From Pontibacter sp. G13 (GTDB lineage Bacteria; Bacteroidota; Bacteroidia; J057): a stretch of 64,000 nt of DNA. Below, in pieces: positions 24,477-33,882 of the stretch. The DNA lies in the NCBI RefSeq assembly GCF_031851795.1, contig NZ_CP134696.1, forward strand, positions 7,316,001-7,380,000, read 5' to 3'. The notes under the pieces are model-generated. The model ran no database searches. It saw only the letters and a program-made list of their open reading frames with translations, and was not told where the DNA came from. Each line of letters begins with the position of its first letter. Within the stretch, counting starts at the first letter, position 1. Made by a program: the position numbers and the translations under genes.

Positions 24477-27400
24477 TTATTCCACCTTCACGACTTTGAC
24501 ATCCGTTGATAGCTTGCCAGCCTTCATGCGGACGATATACACCCCTGGAGCGAGGTTGCGATCGAGTTTGATCGTGCTGTTGGGCTCCAATCCCTCCTGC
24601 TGGAAGACTTGGCGACCCATCGCGTCGAATACTCGGACATCGAATGATTCGATATCAGATTCCCCACCAAATGCGTTGAGCGTCAATTCGCTCGTGAATG
24701 GGTTGGGGTAGGCCGTCGCAGAGAATGGGCCTCCCTCATCCTGAGGTGCGGTGAGATTGGCGATCGGCGGCGTGAAGACCGTGCTAGATCCTCCACAGCT
24801 TCCTTCGTAGATCTTGACATTGCGGAAGTATGCATTGCCATTGGAAGGAGATGCATCGTGGTCTGCAATGAAGGCAATCCGGTCGAACGAACCGGTGTAG
24901 GAAGCTCCTACCGGGATGACATAGGTCGTCCAGTTGCCAGAACCGTTGTAGTTGTCATAGGTCCCGATTCCCCAGTTTTGGGTACCGTACACGCGGAAGG
25001 TAAATCCACTGGAGATGGAGTTGTTGTTGTCGAAAGCGACCCCGTGAATCTCTCCTTGTGAGGTAGAGCGGAAGTCAAATTCGATTACGGTGTTGGCGGT
25101 GACAGTATAGTTGTAGGAGATGTACTTCCAGGTGTTGTCTTCGAGGAATAGGGTGGCTCCTCCGTCTTGGATTTGGAATGCGTTTCCGACATCCTGGCCA
25201 CCATAGGCTACGATGCTGTAATCGTTGAAGTTGATGGTCGGGCAAGAGACCACAACGTCGTCAATGGTCACCTGATCGGTAGCTTCACACCCGTTGGCAT
25301 CGGTTACAGTGACGCTGTAGGTTCCCGCACTCAATCCTGTGAGATCCTGCGTGGTAGCGCCATTGCTCCAGCTATAGGAGTAAGGGCTCGTACCGCCTGA
25401 AACTGCCAAGTCCGCCTCGCCATTTCCGCTGCCGTTGGTTTCATCAGTTCCGGTGATGGAGGCCGACAAAACAGCAGGTTGGGTGATGGTGACAGATGTG
25501 TTGGCGGATTGAGATCCAGCGTCAGATACAGTCACGGAATACGTGCCTGCTGCCAGTCCTGAGATGGACGCAGTAGAGGCTCCATTGCTCCAGCTGTAGG
25601 AATATGGGGGTGTTCCTCCGCTTGCGGTTACGGTCGCCGATCCGTCCGAATCTCCATTGCAGGAAACATTGGAGCTGGAAGAAATTGAAGCGGTCAAGGT
25701 AGCGACTCCACCTGTCGTGATATTCAAATCATCCAAACAGATATCACCCTGCCAGCTTGATCCTGTAGTCCCTACAAATCGGAGTTTGACTTCCTGACCT
25801 GCATAGGCGTCCAGATTGACCGAAGCCAAGTTCCATGCGCTTCCTTGATCTCCGGAGAGGCTCCAGATTGCAGAGGACCATGTCACCCCTTTGTCGGTAG
25901 ACGCTTGAAGCTGGATGGTACCAACTGCGCTTCCCAACATGTGATAGCGGAACTCGAGGGTGGCCGAAGGCTCACCTGCCAAGTCGAAGCAAGGACTTTC
26001 CAGAATCGCTGTCAAGGAAGGATAGTTGGGGCTGGAAGCCTCTACATACACATAGGTAGATCCTTCGTAGGCGCCTGATGGTCCAGTTCCTGATGATGGA
26101 GTTGTACCGCTGTTGGTCGACCAGGAGAAGTCGCCTCCACCCGAAGTCCACTGACCAAATCCTCCTTCGAATCCTTCATCGTATGGGAAGCTGGAAGTGG
26201 TGGCATTACAGGTAACTGGGGCAGCATCCAAGGTCGTACTGAACAATCCACGTCCATGAGTGGCGGCGATTGCCGTACCATCGTCGCGAACCTTGAGCAT
26301 GTCGGTCCGCACATTGGCCAAGCCTCCATTGGTAGGTCCCCAATCTGTGGAGGTGCCATTGAGGTTGTCTGTAGACCAAACACCCAACTCGGTGGCGACC
26401 AATGCCTGATCCGTATTGGAAGGATTGAACTGAGCCCAGCGTACAGGCATGTCAGGGAGATTGCCTTCCACGGAGGTCCAGCTTGAACCGCCATTTTGGG
26501 TTTCGTAGATGCTGTTTACGCCATAGTTGGAGTAAGTGACCAAGATGTGGTCTTCGTTGGTTTCGTCGATTTCCACACTGGAGACATAGCCAGTGCCGTT
26601 GCGGATGACTGTGCCGCTCACTGAGCTATTGGTGGCATTGTTGACCACAACGACATCTCCATTGTCCAAACCGAAATATACCCGATTGGATACCGAAGGC
26701 GAGTAGCGTACGGCGCTGACCTGAGCACCTGCGAATGCCGAAACAGAACGAGTGCCTGTAGTATTGGAGCCGCCTACGCTGGTAATGAGCGAGTACTGCC
26801 CACCAGCATAAGCCCCATAGAGTACATTGGCATCATCATCGTAGTCAGTAGGGTTGATGAACCGTCCTTGACTGCTACCGATGGAGCGGGAAGTGTTGCT
26901 GCCCCAATTATTGGTGGTGATGTAATAATTGTTGTAGACATAGGAAGAAATCTGGATGTTGGGATTGTCCTGGTCGATGTGGACAAATGCACCGTCACCT
27001 CCAGTTACCTCTACTGTGTTGTCGATTCCGGCAGAATTGAACGCATGGGTACCGTTGTCCTGCGCGCCAGCGAGGAAGATATTGCTCCCGGGCGTATTGC
27101 TGAGGTCACCCGCGTAGAATTGGGTGACATTGTACCCGTCGATGATCCCTGTGATGCTTGGCGTGGTACTAGATGCGTTGGTGGTGCGGAAGATACCGCC
27201 ATCATTCCCGAAGTATGCCACGGACGAGCTTCCCGGTTCATAGACGAAGAAGTGCTGATCCGCATGGACATATTGGTACCCACCTCCGCCATACCACTGG
27301 CTGACTTGGGTCCAGCTGGCACCTGCGTTGGTAGAACCGAGAATGTCGATACCGCCGATGAATACACGGCTGGAGTTGTTGGGATCGACTACACAGATCA

Positions 27401-28487
27401 AGTCATACCAAGCTTGGCCACGGCAGAAATTGGACATGCCAAAGGCTGAAGGAACTGGCAGTGAAGTCCAGGAAGATCCGCCATTGTCAGAACGGTAAAT
27501 TCCGGAGCAGTCGTAGTTGGTGCCTTGCATGACCGCGTAAATACGGCTGGAATTGGACGGCGCAACTGCTAGCTCAATCCGCTGATAGCCAGAGGATGGA
27601 AGCCCGCCACCTGTCAGTTTGGTCCAGCTTGTACCGCCGTTGGTGGACTTGTAGATCCCATCCGTCTGGAACAGGCCAGTGGATGCATAGAGGTCTCCAT
27701 TGGAAGCTTCTTCGATGTCCGCAGCACGATCGGTGGAGGCTCCATTGCCAGCTCCCAATACTTCCGTCCAGCTTGTGCCGCCATTGGTGGAGCGTTGCAC
27801 ACCGCCATTTCTGGTGGCTGCAAATACATCCCCATTGGAAGCGACAATCAGCTTTTGGGTGTAGTGGAACGTGGAATTGTTGGTGGAGGAAAGTTGGCTC
27901 CAGGTAGTTCCACCATCTGTCGATTTCCAGATCCCGAGACCGCGGATGGCGTCGGCGTTGAAGAATCCTTCACCTGTGGAGAAATAGATGGTATTGGCAT
28001 TGGTGGGGTCTTGGGCAATGCCAGAGATGGCCAAGTTGCCGAAGAGGTCATTCACAGGGGTCCAAGCTGGGGTCCCTGCTTTTGCATTGGTGGTCTTCCA
28101 GAGACCGCCCCCGACACTACCTACCCACAGGGTGTTGCCTGTGCCGTCATTGGCGTCGATCAAGATGGCTCGGGTTCTACCACTCACATTGTTGGGGCCG
28201 CGCTCGGCCCAAGTGATTCCGGTAAGTGCACCACGCTCTGAAGGAGGGCGGTTTCGGAGTCGATCTGCCACTTCTCGGGCAGTTCTGAGCCTTTCACGAG
28301 GAACCTCTCCCAAGGCGGGGTCTTGGGTCATGAGGAATTCCTGGTCGATGGCTTCTTGGATTCGCTTTGCTTTGGGGACTTTGGTGAAGGGGAAGTCCGA
28401 TTGGGGGCTCGGTGTGATTGGCCAGATCATGATACAGGCCAATGCGACGGCGAGTACCGCAGAAAGGGGGTACATCCATCTTTTCAT
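24477..28487 (-). CDS. Large secreted Asp-box propeller protein with SprB repeats and T9SS tail
   Basis: 1336 aa with an N-terminal membrane-type signal (LSAVLAVALACIMIWPI). Residues about 90-770 form a VPS10/sialidase-like propeller with repeated Asp boxes (STDGGTTW, STNGGTSW, SDNGGSSW). A MAM-like domain follows at about 780-950 (EGFEGGFGQWTSGGGDFSW ... DICLDDLNI). Then come two SprB-type repeats (GDSDGSATVTASGGTPPYSY, NGATTQDLTGLSAGTYSVTV), a jelly-roll module and a T9SS sorting tail (AYPNPFTSELTLNAFGG ... GVYIVRMK). No sialidase catalytic set is evident; adhesion or cell-surface binding is likelier. The 5' gap (28488-28828) is AT-rich without a recognised motif. Confidence 0.85.
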   Translation of the reverse strand: MKRWMYPLSAVLAVALACIMIWPITPSPQSDFPFTKVPKAKRIQEAIDQEFLMTQDPALGEVPRERLRTAREVADRLRNRPPSERGALTGITWAERGPNNVSGRTRAILIDANDGTGNTLWVGSVGGGLWKTTNAKAGTPAWTPVNDLFGNLAISGIAQDPTNANTIYFSTGEGFFNADAIRGLGIWKSTDGGTTWSQLSSTNNSTFHYTQKLIVASNGDVFAATRNGGVQRSTNGGTSWTEVLGAGNGASTDRAADIEEASNGDLYASTGLFQTDGIYKSTNGGTSWTKLTGGGLPSSGYQRIELAVAPSNSSRIYAVMQGTNYDCSGIYRSDNGGSSWTSLPVPSAFGMSNFCRGQAWYDLICVVDPNNSSRVFIGGIDILGSTNAGASWTQVSQWYGGGGYQYVHADQHFFVYEPGSSSVAYFGNDGGIFRTTNASSTTPSITGIIDGYNVTQFYAGDLSNTPGSNIFLAGAQDNGTHAFNSAGIDNTVEVTGGDGAFVHIDQDNPNIQISSYVYNNYYITTNNWGSNTSRSIGSSQGRFINPTDYDDDANVLYGAYAGGQYSLITSVGGSNTTGTRSVSAFAGAQVSAVRYSPSVSNRVYFGLDNGDVVVVNNATNSSVSGTVIRNGTGYVSSVEIDETNEDHILVTYSNYGVNSIYETQNGGSSWTSVEGNLPDMPVRWAQFNPSNTDQALVATELGVWSTDNLNGTSTDWGPTNGGLANVRTDMLKVRDDGTAIAATHGRGLFSTTLDAAPVTCNATTSSFPYDEGFEGGFGQWTSGGGDFSWSTNSGTTPSSGTGPSGAYEGSTYVYVEASSPNYPSLTAILESPCFDLAGEPSATLEFRYHMLGSAVGTIQLQASTDKGVTWSSAIWSLSGDQGSAWNLASVNLDAYAGQEVKLRFVGTTGSSWQGDICLDDLNITTGGVATLTASISSSSNVSCNGDSDGSATVTASGGTPPYSYSWSNGASTASISGLAAGTYSVTVSDAGSQSANTSVTITQPAVLSASITGTDETNGSGNGEADLAVSGGTSPYSYSWSNGATTQDLTGLSAGTYSVTVTDANGCEATDQVTIDDVVVSCPTINFNDYSIVAYGGQDVGNAFQIQDGGATLFLEDNTWKYISYNYTVTANTVIEFDFRSTSQGEIHGVAFDNNNSISSGFTFRVYGTQNWGIGTYDNYNGSGNWTTYVIPVGASYTGSFDRIAFIADHDASPSNGNAYFRNVKIYEGSCGGSSTVFTPPIANLTAPQDEGGPFSATAYPNPFTSELTLNAFGGESDIESFDVRVFDAMGRQVFQQEGLEPNSTIKLDRNLAPGVYIVRMKAGKLSTDVKVVKVE

Positions 28488-28828
28488 GAGGGAGAAATTT
28501 TGAGTTTAGCGTTAAAGTAGACTGCCAATCAATTGATTGAGCAAGAAATGCGAGATAGAACGATAGTGCGTAAAAGTGTAATTTATTCCCTCTAGATGGT
28601 ATGGGTATGCTTATTAATTCCTTTTCCCTACATCGGTGCAAAAGAGTTTGATCGCCGTTTTATTGTCATTTAGTTGAATTATGTATGAAAAATGGTTCAA
28701 CAATATTGCCGATTTATGCGCCAAAATTCAGGTTTGTTCATTGGATCGAAGTAGTTTCTCTGGTTATCCTAATGAATATTCATATTTTCATAACATTTAA
28801 TTTTTAAAAACAATTTGATGTGTCAATG

Positions 28829-28865
28829 AAAAAAGCCATGCCTGAATAACAATTCAAGCATGGCT
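28829..28865 (-). terminator. Rho-independent terminator of the hydrolase gene
   Basis: AGCCATGC-TGAAT pairs with ATTCA-GCATGGCT around loop AACA, and on the minus strand the stem runs straight into six T residues. It lies 24 bp after the stop codon at 28889. Confidence 0.88.
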
Positions 28866-28888
28866 AATATTCCAGATTGTGACAAAGA

Positions 28889-30352
28889 TCACATTTTTAG
28901 TACGGTTTGTCGATAGCTTCCATTGTTCGTCAGAAGCTGTACGAGATAGATGCCGCTTGGGAGCTCGGCAAGGTCCCAGCTGACGGTTGAATTATGGCTT
29001 TCGAGCTTCTCCTGGCGAATCAATCTTCCATCTAGATCCATCAAGTTCAAGGTACCTGAAGTGGAATAGGGGATGGTCGCAAGATTGATCTTGAGTTTAT
29101 CCGCAAACGGATTGGGATACACCTCTAGGGAATTCGCCAGCGGATCTTCGTTTGAAAGCGCGTTACAGGTAGCCTTCAATCCTGCGAATCGCAATTTGGC
29201 GTAAATGATCGACGGGCCTGCGCAATCGAAGTGATTGTTGTTGGCTCCCTGGCTTTCGGCGATGATATCAGAAGCACCTAAGGTGAGCATGGTGTCACGC
29301 GTGAACGTGGCATTCTGGTACGGAATCTCCTCGTCTGCTTCGCAGTAAATGAGTCTTACGGGCGTTTGGGGAGCCCAGTCGTAGAGGTCATTGTCTGCCA
29401 ATGCCACATTGACGGGATGGGTAGAGTCAGCAATCACATCTGCCAAGAAATCAGGTTGAAGCATGACGGTGGGGTCCAGTGGAAGAGGTCCGATAAAAGG
29501 CGCATTTCGATCATAGGCAAGCGGAACGAGTGAATCATAGGGGGCTACAAACGCCTCGCTGGGGTCTTGATCCCAAATGTTGCCATATACATACTGGTAG
29601 CCCATCATGACGTAGGTGAGGAAAAATGAGCTGTTGAGCGAGGGAGTTCCAAACAGCAGAGAATCCCTCGTGATACCCGATACGTCATAAGGTCCTGAGC
29701 CAGCCACGGTGAAGTCCATGTGAAATTCATTGGGGAATTCTTCCTGCATGGATCTCAAAGCAGCCATGCTCACATGCCCTCCTTGGGAATACCCAAACAT
29801 GAAGGACTGCCCATTTCTCACCAGTCCAAGGGTATCGTCAGCGAGAACTCGGGAGGCCCGGATCATGTCTACCACCGCACTAGCTTCGGTCTCCGAGTGT
29901 ACGAATGGGTGTGCATGGGCAAGCGGGGTCTCTCCCTGGCCCAGATAATCCGGCATAATCGTCAGATATCCCTCAGTAGCAAACGACAGGCCCACAAACC
30001 AATCACCCATCAGATCAGACAGCGTCATGGTATAGAAGAGGGTTCCGTGGTTGTAGATCATTTCCGGAAGGTTGCAGGAATCTCCCGGTACCAGTACTAG
30101 TCCCGATGCAAGGGTCAGGCTATCACCGGTAGCGGCAGGAGTTCTGTACACTACCTTGTAAATATCTACCGGATATTCTGCAGGGAAAATGAAGGGAGGG
30201 AATCCATTGGCGGAAAGGGTTGATTGGACCGCGGCGGTCGAAAGACTCTGGATCAATTGACTTGAGACCAGATCCCCTCGGGATTGCCCAAAGGTGTGGA
30301 ATACGGGCATCAGCAGCCAGGCAAGGAAAAAGGCCAAGTAGCGGTTGGACAT
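28889..30352 (-). CDS. Secreted alpha/beta hydrolase with T9SS tail
   Basis: 487 aa. A signal peptide (FFLAWLLMPVFHTFG) precedes an alpha/beta hydrolase domain. The nucleophile elbow is GYSQGG with Ser189, the probable acid is in IYCEADEEIPYQ and the histidine in NNNHFDCAGPS. The lid-like insert and the PDYLGQGET motif place it with secretory lipase or esterase-like enzymes. The last ~80 residues (YPNPFADKLKINLA to GIYLVQLLTNNGS) are a T9SS sorting domain, so it is surface-displayed or released. The substrate is unknown, probably esters. It is monocistronic with its own terminator. Confidence 0.85.
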   Translation of the reverse strand: MSNRYLAFFLAWLLMPVFHTFGQSRGDLVSSQLIQSLSTAAVQSTLSANGFPPFIFPAEYPVDIYKVVYRTPAATGDSLTLASGLVLVPGDSCNLPEMIYNHGTLFYTMTLSDLMGDWFVGLSFATEGYLTIMPDYLGQGETPLAHAHPFVHSETEASAVVDMIRASRVLADDTLGLVRNGQSFMFGYSQGGHVSMAALRSMQEEFPNEFHMDFTVAGSGPYDVSGITRDSLLFGTPSLNSSFFLTYVMMGYQYVYGNIWDQDPSEAFVAPYDSLVPLAYDRNAPFIGPLPLDPTVMLQPDFLADVIADSTHPVNVALADNDLYDWAPQTPVRLIYCEADEEIPYQNATFTRDTMLTLGASDIIAESQGANNNHFDCAGPSIIYAKLRFAGLKATCNALSNEDPLANSLEVYPNPFADKLKINLATIPYSTSGTLNLMDLDGRLIRQEKLESHNSTVSWDLAELPSGIYLVQLLTNNGSYRQTVLKM

Positions 30353-30536
30353 ACAATTTATGGGTTATGGAAGTTGTTTCAGGGTTTTCATTTCTGTCGA
30401 AGAATCCCTTTTCTACCTCTCTCGATAGATCAATTATTCAAACATAGTCGTCCTATCCTTGACAAAATCGTTCCTTGAGGGGCCAAAACACTGGATACCT
30501 TCATGATCTTTCCCAAAACAACTTCGAGGTAAAGGC

Positions 30537-31241
30537 TTATCTCGTAAGTTCGAATATTTGGACCCGATAATCCAGTCCTTGGTACCGAACGGGCTTGATT
30601 GTGCGTTTGACAGTGAATCCTCGTTTGGGAAACTCCTCAGGCCAATTTTCTGCAATTTTTCGGCTGGGTTCGCTCAGGAGGATTTTTCCGCCCGGTTTCA
30701 GCAACTTGTCAAAAGCTCCAAGCAGAGGTTCGAATGCCCTTTCTTCATAGGCTACATCAGAAGCAATCAGTACATCGGCAGCGAGGGCTGGATCAGGGTT
30801 TCTCCAATCCAAGATCCGAAGATCAGGTGCCGCTTCTACATTGAGTCGCCAGATAAACTCCGCCATTTTGAGCGCATCGGGAAGATAATCTGTTTGGATG
30901 ACCTTGGCTCCTCTTTTTCCTGCTGCAACTCCACACAATCCAATCCCACAGCCTAGTTCCAATGCGTAGCTATCAGGTCCTATTTCCGGGTCTTGGAGAA
31001 TGTATTCGGAAAGTGCAATGGAGGATGGCCAAAGTTCTGCCCAGTAGGGAATTCGCTCGTCTTGTACCTCGGGGTGATCTTCCCCTTTTTCCAAGAGTGC
31101 GTCAAGCAGATCATCCAGGTTTTTCACGGTATGCAGGTGGAAGGGCACATCCGCCAAGGTGATATCTACGGGGATCAATTCGAGGGTTTGACCCAATTCA
31201 GCCCTAAGTTCGGCTATTCGTTCAGTATTTCGGGAGCTCAT
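30537..31241 (-). CDS. SAM-dependent methyltransferase, METTL/lysine methyltransferase type
   Basis: 234 aa, cytosolic. Motif I is LELGCGIGLCGV at residues 94-105, followed by VIQTDYLPDAL (acidic motif II region), ILDWRNP and DVLIASDVAYEE in motif IV. IPYWAELWPSSIALSEYIL before motif I is the hallmark of the class I family 16 methyltransferases, which methylate protein lysines or nicotinamide-like small molecules. The target is not evident from context. It is divergent from the ABC cluster at 31668. Confidence 0.85.
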   Translation of the reverse strand: MSSRNTERIAELRAELGQTLELIPVDITLADVPFHLHTVKNLDDLLDALLEKGEDHPEVQDERIPYWAELWPSSIALSEYILQDPEIGPDSYALELGCGIGLCGVAAGKRGAKVIQTDYLPDALKMAEFIWRLNVEAAPDLRILDWRNPDPALAADVLIASDVAYEERAFEPLLGAFDKLLKPGGKILLSEPSRKIAENWPEEFPKRGFTVKRTIKPVRYQGLDYRVQIFELTR

Positions 31242-31351
31242 ATTTGATTCAAAAGATCAAAAAACAGATAATTGCCCAGATAGACAACCAGCACAATGTT
31301 TCTTCCTCCCGACCGATCAAAAGTCCGGCGTGTACGGATTCGATGGAAAAG

Positions 31352-31391
31352 TGTTCCAGAGTGGAACATGATTTTGTTCCACTCTGGAACA
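31352..31391. promoter_or_regulatory. Paired dyads upstream of the ABC cluster
   Basis: Two 17-bp elements, TGTTCCAGAGTGGAACA (31352-31368) and TGTTCCACTCTGGAACA (31375-31391), are each a palindrome with a 3-nt spacer and are exact reverse complements of each other, separated by 6 bp. Their centres are 23 bp apart, roughly two helical turns. A related dyad TGTTTCAGGGTGAAACA lies upstream of the second permease gene (36437). This is the geometry of tandem activator or repressor sites. The regulator is not encoded in the window. Confidence 0.75.
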
Positions 31392-31455
31392 AGATCCCAG
31401 TAAATCGGGTTGGAAGTATGAGTTAAATATTTGTATTTCAGATTGTTATTGGTGG

Positions 31456-31471
31456 TGGCACATTTGTTGGT
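31456..31471 (+). promoter_or_regulatory. Possible sigma-54-type promoter of the ABC cluster
   Basis: TGGCAC-ATTTG-TTGGT has the -24 GG and the correct 10-nt spacing to the -12 element, but the -12 dinucleotide is GG instead of GC. It stands about 65-100 bp downstream of the paired dyads, a usual distance for activators of the NtrC family. A similar GGGAAT-GAAAG-TTGGT lies at 36505-36520 after the third dyad. Tentative. Confidence 0.35.
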
Positions 31472-31667
31472 CTTACAGGGGAAACATCTTCAAAAAAGAT
31501 GAAACACTTGTTCGGAACATATTGGAAACCTCTCAAGCATCTGTTGGAGCGCTTGGTCCTGCAACACTATGAATTGCGGAGCAAGCTATTTGGCCTACGC
31601 CGACCTCGATTGGAATAGGAGACCACCCGGACCTATAAACCTAACAGCCACTACATTTTTCAGCTAC

Positions 31668-32945
31668 ATGGATCGCGTAAGCAGCATGGACCGCGTCGTC
31701 GAAAAGAAAAAATGGACGCCCAAAAAAATCGCCCTTTACTTTGGTCTACCTTTATTGGCCGTGGCCTTATTGGTATTGTTGGTGCGAGAATCTTCCGCAG
31801 GCAAGCGCCTGAAGGTGGAACGTGAGCGACTCACGATAGCCACGGTGGAGTCGGGTGTCTTCCAGGAGTTTATCCCCATTCCGGGAGAGGTGGAGGCGGT
31901 GAAAACCGTGTTTATCGATGCATTTGAGGGAGGCCAAGTGAAAGAACTCTACCTAGAGGGTGGAGAGAAGGTGAGTCAGGGAGACTTGATCTTGAAACTC
32001 ACCAACCCTTCCTTGGAGCTCAACTACATGAATCTCCAAACCAATCTGCTGGAGCAGGCCGACCAGCTCCGCAACACCAAGATCACCATGGAGAATACTG
32101 GCTTGAACCTCAAGGAGCAATTGATTCAAGTCGAATACCAAGTGATCGATCAAGGGCAAGTCTACCAACGAAATTTGGAACTGTTCCAGGACAGCGTCAT
32201 TTCCGAAGCAGATTTCCTGACGGTCAAAAACAACTACGAATATCAACTTCGCCGAAAAGAATTGCTGCTGGAGCGGATCAAGAAGGATTCCATCTTGACT
32301 TCCCAGCAAGTAACCCAAGTGGACAAGTCATTGGCACTGGTCAGCAGAAACTTGACTGCCATCCAGCGATCTATGGACAATCTGACGATCAAGGCTCCCG
32401 TAGACGGACGCTTGTCGGAGGTTACCGTGGAAATCGGGCAGACCGTTCGTCAAGGCGACAATTTGGCTCAAATCGATCTGCTTCGTGGCTACAAGGTACG
32501 CGGGACGATTGATGAGCACTATATCTCTAGAATCCACCCGGGATTGACGGGGTATTTCACCTTCAGCGGGGAACAGTACCAGCTCCAGATTTCGAAGGTA
32601 TATCCGAATGTGTCATCCAATGGAACATTCGCTGTAGATATGCTCTTCGTGGATTCGCCTCCAGCAGGATTGAAGCGTCGTCAGAACCTCCAGATTCGGT
32701 TGGCCCTGAGCGACGAAACCACTGCTCTGAAGATTCCCCGGGGAAGCTTCTTCCAGACATCTGGTGGCAACTACATCTATGTGTTGTCTGAAGATGGCAC
32801 CTCGGCATACAAGCGTGACATCAGCATAGGACGCCAGAGCGACCGCGAATATCAGGTCGTTTCAGGATTGGAACGTGGCGAGCAGGTGATTACCTCCAGC
32901 TATGAGTCCTTCAACAATGCCGATGTACTGATTTTGCAAGACTGA
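31668..32945 (+). CDS. Periplasmic membrane fusion protein of a MacAB-type exporter
   Basis: 425 aa from the ATG at 31668; a further ATG is at 31686. A basic N-terminus and one membrane segment (about 21-40) precede a lipoyl/HlyD domain (QVKELYLEGGEKVSQGDLIL), a coiled-coil hairpin (about 120-250) and the second lipoyl half (IKAPVDGRLSEVTVEIGQTV). The barrel-type C-terminal domain ends in RGEQVITSSYESFNNADVLI. These adaptors connect inner-membrane ABC pumps to an outer-membrane channel. An ATPase and three permeases follow on the same strand. Confidence 0.92.
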   Translation: MDRVSSMDRVVEKKKWTPKKIALYFGLPLLAVALLVLLVRESSAGKRLKVERERLTIATVESGVFQEFIPIPGEVEAVKTVFIDAFEGGQVKELYLEGGEKVSQGDLILKLTNPSLELNYMNLQTNLLEQADQLRNTKITMENTGLNLKEQLIQVEYQVIDQGQVYQRNLELFQDSVISEADFLTVKNNYEYQLRRKELLLERIKKDSILTSQQVTQVDKSLALVSRNLTAIQRSMDNLTIKAPVDGRLSEVTVEIGQTVRQGDNLAQIDLLRGYKVRGTIDEHYISRIHPGLTGYFTFSGEQYQLQISKVYPNVSSNGTFAVDMLFVDSPPAGLKRRQNLQIRLALSDETTALKIPRGSFFQTSGGNYIYVLSEDGTSAYKRDISIGRQSDREYQVVSGLERGEQVITSSYESFNNADVLILQD

Positions 32946-32988
32946 CCTTTACATACTTTTCAAGGATTTCTCAACCAACACCCAAATC

Positions 32989-33678
32989 ATGATTATCCGC
33001 ACCCAAAATTTGCTCAAGCGCTACCGCACTGAGGAAATCGAAACTACCGCCCTCAACGAGGTCTCTGTCGAAGTCAAGGAGGGAGAATTTCTTTCCATCA
33101 TGGGGCCCTCCGGATGTGGCAAATCGACTTTGATGAATATCCTCGGACTCATAGACAACCCTTCTGGTGGAGAATACTACTTCATGGGAGAGGAAGTGTC
33201 CAAATACTCCGAGAAGCAACGTGCCAATCTTCGCAAAGAGAATATCGGATTCGTATTCCAGAGCTTTAATCTGATCGACGAATTGACCGTGTTTGAAAAT
33301 GTTGAGCTTCCCTTGATCTATACCAAAATGAAATCCGGAGACCGCAAGCAGCGTGTGGAGGAGGTCTTGGAAGCCATGAACATGATGCACCGGAAGAATC
33401 ACTTCCCACAGCAACTTTCAGGGGGGCAGCAACAGCGCGTTGCGGTAGCACGTGCCATCGTCAACCGCCCGCATATCATTCTCGCGGATGAGCCTACCGG
33501 TAATTTGGACTCCACCAATGGAGATGATGTCATGAAGATGTTGACCTCGCTGAATGAGCAGGGAACGACGGTCATCATGGTCACCCACTCCCCGCACTTC
33601 GCAGAATTTGGACACCGGATCATCCGTCTGTTGGATGGCAAAGTCGTGTCTGAGAATGTCCTCTCTGCCCATATCTAA
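32989..33678 (+). CDS. ABC transporter ATPase, MacB/LolD type
   Basis: 229 aa. Walker A GPSGCGKST is at residues 39-47, the Q-loop is in FVFQSFNLIDELT, the signature LSGGQQQR is near 143, and Walker B IILADEPTG is near 164 with the switch histidine in MVTHSP. This is the free-standing nucleotide-binding subunit for FtsX-like permeases that lack their own ATPase domain, as do the three encoded downstream. It starts 43 bp after the fusion protein gene. Confidence 0.96.
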   Translation: MIIRTQNLLKRYRTEEIETTALNEVSVEVKEGEFLSIMGPSGCGKSTLMNILGLIDNPSGGEYYFMGEEVSKYSEKQRANLRKENIGFVFQSFNLIDELTVFENVELPLIYTKMKSGDRKQRVEEVLEAMNMMHRKNHFPQQLSGGQQQRVAVARAIVNRPHIILADEPTGNLDSTNGDDVMKMLTSLNEQGTTVIMVTHSPHFAEFGHRIIRLLDGKVVSENVLSAHI

Positions 33679-33695
33679 TCGAATTCACTGCTGAA

Positions 33696-33753
33696 AATAA
33701 GGCCTTTCTGTACTCCTCCTGCTCTTTAGAGCAGGTAGGAGAGAAGCCTTTAT
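33696..33753 (+). terminator. Long hairpin between ATPase and first permease gene
   Basis: A composite stem has inner arms built on CTGCTC/GAGCAG (loop TTTA) extended by CTCCT/AGGAG, and outer arms AATAAGGC/GCCTTTATT. It is followed by TTGGG instead of a long T tract. It may attenuate or process the transcript between the ATPase and the permeases. Another dyad, AAATATTGC/GCAATATTT (33780-33802), follows before the permease start. Confidence 0.5.
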
Positions 33754-33882
33754 TGGGCCTAAAATATTAAGCATTCGTAAAATATTGCTTTTCGCAATAT
33801 TTGCAGCAAACTAGCTCAAGGTCTAGTAGGTCTTCATGGAGCATATGTGCCGCTTTGGTGGCCTCTCAAATCGTTCAAGCCC

